A stretch of 18,088 nucleotides of DNA from CAYMBP01 sp964388745. GTDB lineage: Bacteria > Babelota > Babeliae > Babelales > RVW-14. Location of the stretch: contig CAYMBP010000026.1 in NCBI GenBank assembly GCA_964388745.1, forward strand, positions 1-18,088, in the 5' to 3' direction. Each line of letters starts with the position of its first letter. The first letter of the stretch is position 1. Positions 1 to 8,391 of this stretch are shown here, one piece after another. Both the position numbers and the translations under genes were made by a program. The notes beneath the pieces were generated by a model. It did not search any database. It saw only the letters and a program-made list of their open reading frames with translations, and had not been told where the DNA came from.

Positions 1-2
1 CA

Positions 3-521
3 GAATTTAATGTTTTTGATGCCCTCGTTGAATGCAAGGATCTTTTACTTTCATTTGGCGGCCACTCATCTGCAGCTGGGCTTAAGCTCAAACAATCAGA
101 TATTCCAGAGCTGAAAAGAAGGTTAAATAAGGCTATTCAAGAACAAGTCCCTGAAAAAGATCTTTTTCCCAAGCTTACCATTGATGCCCACCTCACCCTG
201 CCAGAAGTCAGCAAGCAATTTATTCATGAGCTTGATCAACTCGAACCATTTGGTCATCAAAATCCGCAGCCGCTTTTTCTTCTTAAAGAAGTAACACAAA
301 TTAAAGAGCCACAAATACTTAAAGAGCGCCACATCAAGTGCACACTTTTTTCTCAGGGTATTATCAAACCAACTATTTTTTTTAATCGGCCAGACCTTGT
401 TCCCATTTTACAAGAGCTTAAAGATAATCCCTTTGACCTTGCTTGTCATATCATGAAAAATGAATGGCAAGGAAAAACTCGCATTGAGCTTCAGGGAATT
501 GATATTGCTTTTTCAAAATAA
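3..521 (+). CDS. recJ: Single-stranded-DNA-specific exonuclease RecJ, C-terminal part (5' end outside window)
   Basis: RecJ is a DHH-family 5'-to-3' exonuclease that degrades single-stranded DNA in recombinational repair, mismatch repair and stalled-fork processing in the cytoplasm. The visible 172 residues are the C-terminal third. The DHHA1-domain glycine motif appears as SFGGHSSAAGL (residues 17-27 of the fragment), and the OB-fold region carries LEPFGHQNPQPLF (about residues 82-94), matching the usual LEPFGxGNPxPxF of RecJ. The catalytic DHH domain must lie upstream of the window. The frame opens at base 3 and ends at a tandem TAA TAA (519-524), directly before a strong hairpin. It converges with the large exported-protein gene on the other strand. 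I see no frameshift or damage. Confidence 0.93.
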   Translation, partial: EFNVFDALVECKDLLLSFGGHSSAAGLKLKQSDIPELKRRLNKAIQEQVPEKDLFPKLTIDAHLTLPEVSKQFIHELDQLEPFGHQNPQPLFLLKEVTQIKEPQILKERHIKCTLFSQGIIKPTIFFNRPDLVPILQELKDNPFDLACHIMKNEWQGKTRIELQGIDIAFSK

Positions 522-525
522 TAAG

Positions 526-554
526 AAGGAAGTGGGGAAAGATCCCACTTCCTT
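526..554. terminator. Bidirectional intrinsic terminator between convergent recJ and the polyproline protein gene
   Basis: A perfect 11-bp stem, AAGGAAGTGGG (526-536) with CCCACTTCCTT (544-554), encloses a 7-nt loop. On the plus strand it starts just after the tandem recJ stops and is followed by a T-rich run (556-572). On the minus strand it follows the stop at 564 and leads into another T-rich stretch. The position between two convergent 3' ends fits shared termination. Confidence 0.88.
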
Positions 555-563
555 ATGTTATTT

Positions 564-3500
564 TTATTTTATTACAAAATAAGGAATAAGCTTCTCTTCA
601 CCCTCCTTGAGACTAAGATCTTTATTTTGAATCATTTCATCAAATGAGATAATCTTTGCATTAAGAGCAAACTCTTTTATATCCCTACAAAATGTTATAA
701 GATATTCTTTTATTTTTTCTCTGATAGCCTCATCTTCAATATCCTGTTTAGCGATATTATCTGGTATTACTTGATTTATTAATACATCCAAGATCTGTTC
801 ATTTGGAATTTCAATATTAATATTGGTCTTATTTGGTTCCACTGCATATATAAAATTAACGGTATTTAAAAATAATGTCATGATCGAATGAGCAACCTCT
901 TCTGCAACCTTAAGTACCTTTAAAATATCTGATTCATTGTCAGGTCTTACCTCAGGAAAAATTTCATCCAACTCTCCCAACATAATCTTTTGAGCCTTAT
1001 TCATAAGCGCTATATGCTGCCTACTCACAATGAGATACTGTGTTTTTTGTAAAATAAGCTCAATTTTAGTACGAGGCCCTTGTAATCTATCAAGCCGTAT
1101 TGCTTTGCTTTCTGCAAGCGCTGCAAGCTTTTTAAAATAATTTTTATATTTTTCTATATGCGCTTTATAATGATCAGTTACTTTTTTCCCTGCTGAAAGC
1201 ACTGGAGGCTTTGCCGATCCTCCCAAAAATGAAGCTCCTCCCAAACCTGGTGGCGGTGGTGGAGGTCCCGCGCTTTTTCCTGGAGGAGGAGGTGGTAAAC
1301 CTATTCTAGCTGCTGGCGTTCGATCATTCATTAGAGCATCAATGTTAAGATTTCCCTTCCCTATAAAACCTAAATCTTCAAGAAATAGAAACATCTCAGG
1401 ACGAGCATTGTAAAAGACAATTCGGATAATATCTTGAAGAGCATCTCTTATCTTAAATGTATTAACTTTGTCACCATACTGAGACTCTATATGCATATAA
1501 AGATTTTTATACGGAAGGAGCATTTCTTTGCGTGAGCTTTTTTCTTTAAAGGGATTTTGAAATACACCAAAGACTTCATCCTGTTTAACTTGATTTGCTT
1601 TACTTATATCTGGAATTTTTTCAAAAAGTGTTGAAAGCTCATTAATAAAGGCAAATGACTCTGTTTTTTTAAGAATACTATTCTTATCTTCATCAGCCAA
1701 CTTAATACTATCAAGACTAGACATCTTTCGCTCATCAGATAAAAATACATTATTAATAAAAACTTTCCCTATTGACTTAAGTTCTTTATCTTCAAACATA
1801 GCCAACATGGCATCAAAGGCTCTATGGAAATTTACTTCCTCTGATTCTAAAGTATTTTTAATTGCATCACTAAGCCATAAAACGTCCTTCTCTTCAACAC
1901 TCTTTTTAGTCACTGTAAGTCGTTTATACAACTCTTGTGATGGAGCACTTAAGCCTTCCATTGCAATGCCGCTAATAATCCGCTCTCCGTTTGGAAGGTC
2001 CTCTATAACAATCTTTTTATCTACCAGAATGTTACTAATATGTGCACTATTATCAATAAGTTGACTCGCAGAAAGCAATTTTTCAAACAATTCTTTGCTA
2101 CCACTATTAGATTCCACATAGGTCATAATCTTATCAAGCATATTAATTGTAAAGTGCTTATTGTTTTTAATATAATTTGAGATGCTTGCTTGTAAAAGCT
2201 TAACCATCCTCGCCTTATTCTGAAGAACACTTTGAACGTCACTCTGAAGATCCTTACTCGATGTAGGAAGTTCAGGAATCAACATACAATACAACGCATG
2301 AGCAACACTCGCTTCATCGACACAAAGGAAAGGATTATAAATGAGCTCTTTGACCCCTCTACTATTAATATCATGTGAAATATAATAGTTAAATGAGTAA
2401 TTCGATTCGTTAAGCATTAACGCATTAAGATTTCTTCTCAAATCTGTTTGCATATTAAGAAAATTGTAAAAAAACGTACTCATTGATGTTTTGTATTTTA
2501 GCTGTGCAAGAGCAGAAGAAGATGGCTTAGTAGGATTAAGATCCACTCTTTTTCTAAGCACCATATGGGCAAAAAAATCATCAACTTGCTCTTTAAATAA
2601 CTCTCGATCAGCAAGGCCAACATAATCATTGGCTATTTCATATAAAATCATGTTTACAATGTTTCCATTACGATAAAAATCAACAAGCTGGCTATAATTA
2701 TAACCCTTTATCGCATCAGTAATTCTTTTATGAACAAATTTAAATACCGCCTCGCCATGAGAAGTAACTATAACATTACTTTTAAAATTCACCTTAAGCT
2801 CTTTAAGTACCTTGCCCTCATCACTTAATACCTTAAAAAGAATAGGATCAAAATTATTTCCTCCTGAAATGCGATTCTGTGCGGTTACAACATTATAATT
2901 TATTGCAAAGAACAGATTTTCTATTTTTTGTGCCTGATCATCTGTAAGCTCTATTTTCTTAGACTTTGGCTCTTCCTTAAGAACAACATTTTTTTCTTGT
3001 GATTCTCCTTCGGAAAAATCTTGTTGTAATTGCACAACTCGCTCACTTACTTTATCTTGTACTTTTCTTATAAACTTAGTAAGCAATTCCTTCGCTAAAT
3101 CATTTCCTGCTTGATCATAACTATTCATCAGCTTACTTAAATGTGCAAAGTTCTCCATTACTGAAGAATCCTGAAAAATACGTGTAACAATTGGTCGTTG
3201 TTCAGCCGGAAGTCCAGCTAAATATTTTTCTATTGGGTTTTCTTCTCTCACTACTTTAACAGGAACAACTGCTTGTTTTTTTACAAAATTCACTTGTGGA
3301 AGAAACTTCGTAAGTAACTCTATTACCTGAGTAAACAGCTGCTTTACTGATTCATCTTTCAACAAGGATTCCATTTCAGATTGAGATACACCTGCAAGAA
3401 GCTTTGATAACTCTCTGAGCAATTGTTGTATCTCATCTACAACTTTTTTTTCAACTGGCCCTTGTACTTCCAACTCAATATCAAGCTCTCCAGAAACAGA

Positions 3501-4104
3501 ACGTGGAGAATCCTGCGGAGAACTTAAAGGTGATGAAACAGGCGATTGTTGCTGAATGAATAGCGGAGTCAATGTAGGCTGTTGATTTGAATCTTCACTA
3601 GAAGGAGTAAGCTGCGGAGTAAGCGTAGGCTGCAAGTTAGGTGTAAATTGCGGAGTAAGCGTAGACTGCAAGTTAGGTGTAAATNNNNNNNNNNNNNNNN
3701 NNNNNNNNNNNNNNNNNNNNNNNNNNNNNNNNNNNNNNNNNNNNNNNNNNNNNNNNNNNNNNNNNNNNNNNNNNNNNNNNNNNNGGTGTAAATTGCGGAG
3801 TAAGCGTAGACTGCAAGTTAGGTGTAAATTGCGGAGTAATCGTAGGTGTAAGCGTAGGTGTGGTAGAACTAGAAGTAAATTCCGGAATCAATGTAGGCTG
3901 CAAGCTAGGTGTAAGCTGCGGAGTAAGCGTAGACTGCAAGTTAGGTGTAAACTCTGGAATCAATGTAGGCTGCGATTGACTTTGCAGAAAAGCGCTAAAC
4001 ATTCTTCCCATATCAAGAACCTCCAGCTTTGGCGTATTCATGCCAAAACTACGCCCTGACACTCCAAGAATAAGCAGTAATAAAATATAATATCTTTTCA
4101 ACAT
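564..4104 (-). CDS. Large exported protein with LTP-rich tandem repeats and formin-like polyproline tract (contains assembly gap)
   Basis: I do not recognise this family. The start is ATG at 4102-4104, preceded by AAGGGG. An N-terminal signal peptide (MLKRYYILLLLILGVSG) is followed by about 70 residues of 12-residue repeats of the type FTPNLQSTLTPQ. The gene then crosses 100 Ns, resumes in the same repeat at 3683, and continues for about 1,040 residues to a TAA stop at 564. The middle is mainly helical with no cysteine-rich or catalytic motif that I can name. About 245 residues from the C-terminus sit LPPPPPG and GPPPPPPG, separated by a few residues, resembling a formin FH1 or VASP profilin-binding tract. 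I see no convincing FH2 or WH2 motif after it. The two halves are in different frames only because the N-run is a placeholder length. Export and the polyproline are seen; an actin or profilin role is inference. Confidence 0.85.
3562..3972 (-). repeat. 36-bp coding tandem repeat (12-residue FTPNLQSTLTPQ-type units), broken by gap
   Basis: The unit is 36 bp and encodes FTPNLQ[S/P]TL[T/I]P[Q/E]. Identical units abut both sides of the N-run: the same 36-bp unit, in the orientation starting GGTGTAAATTGCGGAG, begins at 3785, and 9 bases of it end at 3684. Outer units are diverged (PSLQPTLIPEF, SSTTPTLTPTI, QQPTLTPLF). This is in-frame coding repetition in the exported N-terminal region, and its copy number in the genome is unknown because of the gap. 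Confidence 0.9.
3685..3784. other. Assembly gap (100 Ns) inside tandem repeat
   Basis: Exactly 100 Ns fall within the 36-bp repeat array. If all missing units are exact, the gap must be 27 plus a multiple of 36 bases, and it must be divisible by 3 to keep the gene in frame. 100 satisfies neither, so it is a scaffolding placeholder and not a measured length. Confidence 0.95.
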
Positions 4105-4156
4105 ATCCGCCCCTTATTTAAAATAAAAATATATTTTAATGTCTACATCACCTTTC

Positions 4157-4186
4157 ATAATAAAATACAAATTGAGAATTTGTCAA
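4157..4186 (-). promoter_or_regulatory. Predicted sigma-70-type promoter of the polyproline protein gene
   Basis: Read on the minus strand: TTGACA (4181-4186), an 18-bp spacer, then TATTAT (4157-4162). The -35 box is a perfect consensus. The predicted start lies about 45 nt before the ATG at 4104, with a ribosome site AAGGGG just ahead of it. This gives the gene its own transcription unit separate from the upstream cluster. Confidence 0.6.
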
Positions 4187-4215
4187 AGAAAAAATATAAT
4201 GATTTATTTCCCCTA

Positions 4216-4275
4216 TACTCAAGGGAATAGTTCCTTTTTGAAATTGATTATTTGCCAACTTACTCAAGGAAATAG
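4216..4275. repeat. Short direct repeat pair in intergenic region
   Basis: TACTCAAGGGAATAG (4216-4230) recurs as TACTCAAGGAAATAG (4261-4275), 14 of 15 bases identical and 45 bp apart. It lies between the end of the P-loop protein gene (4305) and the promoter of the polyproline gene (4157-4186). It could be a paired regulator site or leftover duplication; no function is assigned. Confidence 0.4.
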
Positions 4276-4304
4276 AATATAAAATTTTATGCTAAAGAAA
4301 AGTA

Positions 4305-7300
4305 CTATATAGCTTCTTGATACTTATCCCAAAACTCCCATGATGGATATGGCTCAACACGCTCATAGTCTTTAAAAAGAGGCTCATCAAAACATAAGCT
4401 AAAATAACGAGGTAAAGTCACAGTCTCAAACAATTGTAATGCAGCTGCAAAATCTTGACGATTACCAAAACGAACAACAACATCAGAAGATGGATCTTTA
4501 ACAATCATTTCAAGCGTTGCAAGAAGCCGAGCAACCAGCTTTGCACCTGATCGCTGCTTTTCGTGCCCTAAGTATATTTTCTTTTTATCTGATGTATCAC
4601 TAGACTTTCCTTTTGGCATTTTTTTGTAAGAAGCTTCTTTTGTAACTCCATAAGCATATCCATTTGTACGAGCATCTTTAATGGTATTGCGATAATTAAT
4701 TCTCCAAACAAGACTTTTTTTTAGCTTTTTTTCAAGACGAGAAGTCGGTATTACTGAAGAGATACCATGCTTAGTCTGATACCGTTGAACAATCAAAGAT
4801 ACAAGAGATAGGCCTTCTGACGAAGAATAATCATTATTATAATTTTTGTGTATTAATGAACAATCATAGGAAAAAATTCCTGTGTGAGTTGCAGAACTAG
4901 CCCAGTCAAGATTGTACGGTTTATTATTATGTTTCCCACATGATACTTTTTTAGAAAGAGGAATATTAAGAAATTGTAAAGGAAACTGAGACATTAATGA
5001 AACTTCTCGATCCCATGGCTCTAATGCTTTTTGTAATAAATAGTAATAATCTCCACCATCACAAGAAAAATAGAGAGGTGGTACACAAAAATATTCTGCC
5101 TTCAAATTATAAATACCTTTATAGACTTTTTCACTGTACAAAAGATTAATACAACTGGCATACCATGCAGCACGAATCATACGCAACAAAGAGCCCAGTG
5201 AAAATTCATCACGGCATTCAACATGGTGTTTAAAAAGAATACGTGCTTTCTTCCCTTTCCCTAAATCACAAGAAAAATTACAAGGGCCATCTTGTATATT
5301 AACTAATGGGGATGAAACATGCGCAAGAGCATCCCACAAAATTGAAAGAGACTCATTTTCAATATTATGGGAAAAAAGATCAGTTAACATATCAGAAAAA
5401 GCTTTTGCTCTGACAAAAGAAAATTGTTGAAAATTAATAAAATCTTTAGTCAAACCATAAACTTCATACAATTTTTCAGCCTCTTTTGTCATTTTTTTAT
5501 TGATTTTATTATGAAGCCACAATAAATCCTCAGAGCTATTTTTTTCTAATTTCTTTTTAACCAACTGAGTAACTTCATCAAGAAAATACCCCTGCACCCC
5601 ACTATCAGCTCTATCAATTACCGTTTGATATAATGCATGCCTTAGTAACACTTCTTGCTCAAATGCAGCTTTCATCCGAGCTCTCATGCTAGTATTCATA
5701 AGTGAATGAAGGAGTTCCCCTCCTGTCACAAAATCTCGATATAAACTATCGTGTGGGTTAAAGTCATTGTTAAGATGGGCAATTTGCTGTAATAAATAGT
5801 TAATTCTAATATTTTCTCGAGATGAACGAGGGTACATACTCATAAAATCAACAAAAACTACTTTTTGCACATTAGCTTGAGCAAGTTTTTTAGTTAAATC
5901 ATCCTTAAAAACAGTAAAAGCGAGTGGAAACTTAAGCCCTTGAAAAAAAAGCATTTGTTCAGACTCTATATTTTTAAGACCTTCAGACTTAACATCATAC
6001 AATGGAACAAGAACTCGCAGTTCAGCTGGATGTATATCATTATAAATATATAGTTTATTCTTATATTTAAAAGGAATCCACTTACTCTTTTTAATCTTTT
6101 TCAACAGCATAATATTTTTTACAAATGCAAGCTCAGGATTAGACCCATCATGAAAAATTTCAGCCAAGAATCCTTTCTTGTCAATAATATTTTGAGCTTT
6201 ATGAATTAACTCATGATAACAATTATAATACTCATCTCGATTCTTCTTAAAATGTGAAATAATCTCATCTATCTGATCAAGTGGGAGCTCTGTGCGAGCA
6301 TCAACATAAACTAGACCATCTGGTTTATATGTAAAATGGCTAATCTGTGCAGGCAGATCAACAATGTGTACCTTTTCTTTAAATTTAAAAATTTCTGCAA
6401 GCTGCGATGATGAATTATCGACATGTTGAAATTGACTAATATTACCTGAATACTTCATCCAGTTTTTAATGTTTCCCAAAGTTGTGCTTTTACCCACACC
6501 ATCAACAAAGCTACAAAAAATATAAGCTGTTTCTTGATCATTTTGAGCATTGAGTTGAGAAGCTAACCGTTTAATAAAACTCTGTGAATGCTCAGTTACG
6601 TCTTCTTGATATTTACAGGAAATTTCAATGGGATACGTAATATCAGGGCCCGTAAAATAATGGAAAACAGGCAAAGAAGACTGAAGAAGATGATCAGCAT
6701 AAGCGATAGAAAAAAGAATATCTTGAGTTCCTGCAAGTTGCTTATTTCCTACTTTAAGAGCCTCTTCGTAAAGCACCTTCCAGTAATCTTTTAAATGAGC
6801 AAAAATATTTTTGTAATTGCCTCTTTTAAAACTATCAACAATATTTCTTTCTGTCTGTAGTGTTATATCAAAAGCTTGCCCAAATGCATGCTCTTGAAAA
6901 ATAGAAGCTCGACTATTGAAAAGATGAATATCATGACCAAGCACATGCTCAAAGATTTGTGGTTGGCCTTGAAAATAATAACGAGAAAGGTCATTCACAG
7001 ACCTAAAGAGAAATCCTGTCATAAACCCAAATTTATTATGCAAGCGCATTGACCATCCAACATTATTTTTAATACTGGCTTCATCGTTAATACGAGCACG
7101 AGTACAATCAGTATAATATTGAGGAACAGCATTTTCTTCATAGCCAACAATCACCATTCTTCCGGCAACATCAAACCCTTTTTTTGTTATAGCACCTTCA
7201 AGGTCAGCTAAACTTTTAGCAGTCTCTTTTAATAAAAAGGGATGGTACTCATGGGCATATCGCCCTTCAGGACGAACATCATAATGATTAATAAAACTAT

Positions 7301-7442
7301 TAGTAAAATCTCTAAATGACTCCTTCTCAATCTTTTCATGCAAAGGAAAAGAATTACTTGATCCTGCCAATAAAAAAAAGGAGAAGTTAATTATCAAAAC
7401 TGAAAGTATCATTTTTTTTGCTTTTTTATTACCAATTGTCAT
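4305..7442 (-). CDS. Large exported protein with a degenerate P-loop (DGVGKST)
   Basis: Unrecognised, 1,045 residues from the chosen start. I start at ATG 7440-7442: it has TGGGG six bases upstream and gives MTIGNKKAKK followed by a hydrophobic signal segment ending near AGSSNS. A longer ATG at 7547 lies deep inside the upstream gene and would add Met/Ile-rich nonsense. Around residues 310-320 the chain reads YIFCSFVDGVGKSTTLG, similar to the P-loop of thymidylate-kinase-like NTPases except that the leading Gly is Phe. About 45 residues later VHIVDLPAQ could be a Walker B strand, and VVFVDFMSMYPRSS occurs near residue 530. It is the last gene of the four-gene cluster and overlaps the preceding gene by 14 nt. 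Stop is TAG. Export and the motif are seen; NTP binding is inferred, and ATP supply outside the cytoplasm would be an oddity. Confidence 0.82.
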   Translation of the reverse strand: MTIGNKKAKKMILSVLIINFSFFLLAGSSNSFPLHEKIEKESFRDFTNSFINHYDVRPEGRYAHEYHPFLLKETAKSLADLEGAITKKGFDVAGRMVIVGYEENAVPQYYTDCTRARINDEASIKNNVGWSMRLHNKFGFMTGFLFRSVNDLSRYYFQGQPQIFEHVLGHDIHLFNSRASIFQEHAFGQAFDITLQTERNIVDSFKRGNYKNIFAHLKDYWKVLYEEALKVGNKQLAGTQDILFSIAYADHLLQSSLPVFHYFTGPDITYPIEISCKYQEDVTEHSQSFIKRLASQLNAQNDQETAYIFCSFVDGVGKSTTLGNIKNWMKYSGNISQFQHVDNSSSQLAEIFKFKEKVHIVDLPAQISHFTYKPDGLVYVDARTELPLDQIDEIISHFKKNRDEYYNCYHELIHKAQNIIDKKGFLAEIFHDGSNPELAFVKNIMLLKKIKKSKWIPFKYKNKLYIYNDIHPAELRVLVPLYDVKSEGLKNIESEQMLFFQGLKFPLAFTVFKDDLTKKLAQANVQKVVFVDFMSMYPRSSRENIRINYLLQQIAHLNNDFNPHDSLYRDFVTGGELLHSLMNTSMRARMKAAFEQEVLLRHALYQTVIDRADSGVQGYFLDEVTQLVKKKLEKNSSEDLLWLHNKINKKMTKEAEKLYEVYGLTKDFINFQQFSFVRAKAFSDMLTDLFSHNIENESLSILWDALAHVSSPLVNIQDGPCNFSCDLGKGKKARILFKHHVECRDEFSLGSLLRMIRAAWYASCINLLYSEKVYKGIYNLKAEYFCVPPLYFSCDGGDYYYLLQKALEPWDREVSLMSQFPLQFLNIPLSKKVSCGKHNNKPYNLDWASSATHTGIFSYDCSLIHKNYNNDYSSSEGLSLVSLIVQRYQTKHGISSVIPTSRLEKKLKKSLVWRINYRNTIKDARTNGYAYGVTKEASYKKMPKGKSSDTSDKKKIYLGHEKQRSGAKLVARLLATLEMIVKDPSSDVVVRFGNRQDFAAALQLFETVTLPRYFSLCFDEPLFKDYERVEPYPSWEFWDKYQEAI

Positions 7443-8391
7443 TAAAACCCCAGGGGTCATCAGCATGATAATCATCATCATCGTAATAAAAATCACTACT
7501 GTAGTCACACAAATCATTGTCATAAGAAGTTGAATATGAAGACTCATTACTTAAGCGTTGACTTAGTAAAGCCACAACTTCCTTACTTGTTTTAAAAGCT
7601 TCACTATAATCAACCTCATAAATAGAGCCTTTCATTGCATTAGATAAAAAGCCCAACTCAAATTCATACCGCTTTACTTGATGCATATCTGAAAATAAAA
7701 TACCTTCATTAAACATTTTATTGTCATAATCATAAGAGAGAGCATAGAGCTTATACACAACACGCATCTGAGCTTCAGTTAACGAAGAAAGAAGTGGCTT
7801 TTTATAAGCACAATCAAAGCTACTGGAAAAATAATTTGCATAGTCATCACTGCACAAAGAAGAGCGATTAAAAATAATTTTTCCCTCATTATCAACACTA
7901 CAACGATTAAGAAACTGAGATAAAATAGCAAGCTGATCAATAATATATTCCCAATAATGAGTCACGTCTGCATGCATTTCATCATCATTCACAAAATATC
8001 GAACCGGTTCTTCAATTAACATAGTCAGAATGTCATCAAGAGCATTAATAAGCTCATCTCGTGTAAGATACTCAAAAAAGCAATGCCGAATAACATAGGC
8101 CTTAGGATAATACTTGGTAAGAAATTCATTATAAAACCATCCACTAGGAACAAGACAATCTTCATCTTTAGCAAGATTATCATTCAAAAAAGTTGCATCA
8201 TCTTGTAAAAAAGAAAGCAATGACTCAATCGGAGGAAGCCCTGATTGTAACTCATAATTATATTCACCACAATCTTCGAGCAACAGAGAACTTTCATCAA
8301 CTTCTTTTTTTGAATGAAGAGCCAAACAACTGGCATCTATTAACACTATCAACAGGAACAGCACTCTTTTATCAAAAATTTTGTATACCAT
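7429..8391 (-). CDS. Exported protein with Asp/Tyr-rich C-terminal tail, unknown function
   Basis: 320 residues, no family recognised. The start is ATG 8389-8391, with AGGG six bases upstream; a TTG further upstream is not needed. The N-terminus MVYKIFDKRVLFLLIVLIDASCLA is a signal peptide. The Cys after DAS could be a lipidation site, but Asp at -3 makes a poor lipobox. The body is helical and acidic. The last 35 residues are dominated by Asp, Tyr and Ser (FYYDDDDYHADDPWGFNDNW at the end), suggesting a flexible, possibly metal- or partner-binding tail. It overlaps the upstream gene's stop by 20 nt and the downstream gene's start by 14 nt, so all three are probably translationally coupled. 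Function unknown. Confidence 0.8.
   Translation of the reverse strand: MVYKIFDKRVLFLLIVLIDASCLALHSKKEVDESSLLLEDCGEYNYELQSGLPPIESLLSFLQDDATFLNDNLAKDEDCLVPSGWFYNEFLTKYYPKAYVIRHCFFEYLTRDELINALDDILTMLIEEPVRYFVNDDEMHADVTHYWEYIIDQLAILSQFLNRCSVDNEGKIIFNRSSLCSDDYANYFSSSFDCAYKKPLLSSLTEAQMRVVYKLYALSYDYDNKMFNEGILFSDMHQVKRYEFELGFLSNAMKGSIYEVDYSEAFKTSKEVVALLSQRLSNESSYSTSYDNDLCDYSSDFYYDDDDYHADDPWGFNDNW

Noticed and set aside
123..332. 69-residue open frame on the minus strand
   Set aside because: Antisense shadow of recJ, which has conserved family motifs in the same bases.
4278..4289. ATAAAATTTTAT palindrome as a terminator for the P-loop gene
   Set aside because: Pure AT palindrome without GC stem; expected often in such AT-rich intergenic DNA.
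7443..7547. Longer N-terminus for the P-loop protein starting at ATG 7547
   Set aside because: It lies inside the preceding gene's coding region, has Met/Ile-rich low-information sequence and puts the signal peptide in the interior.
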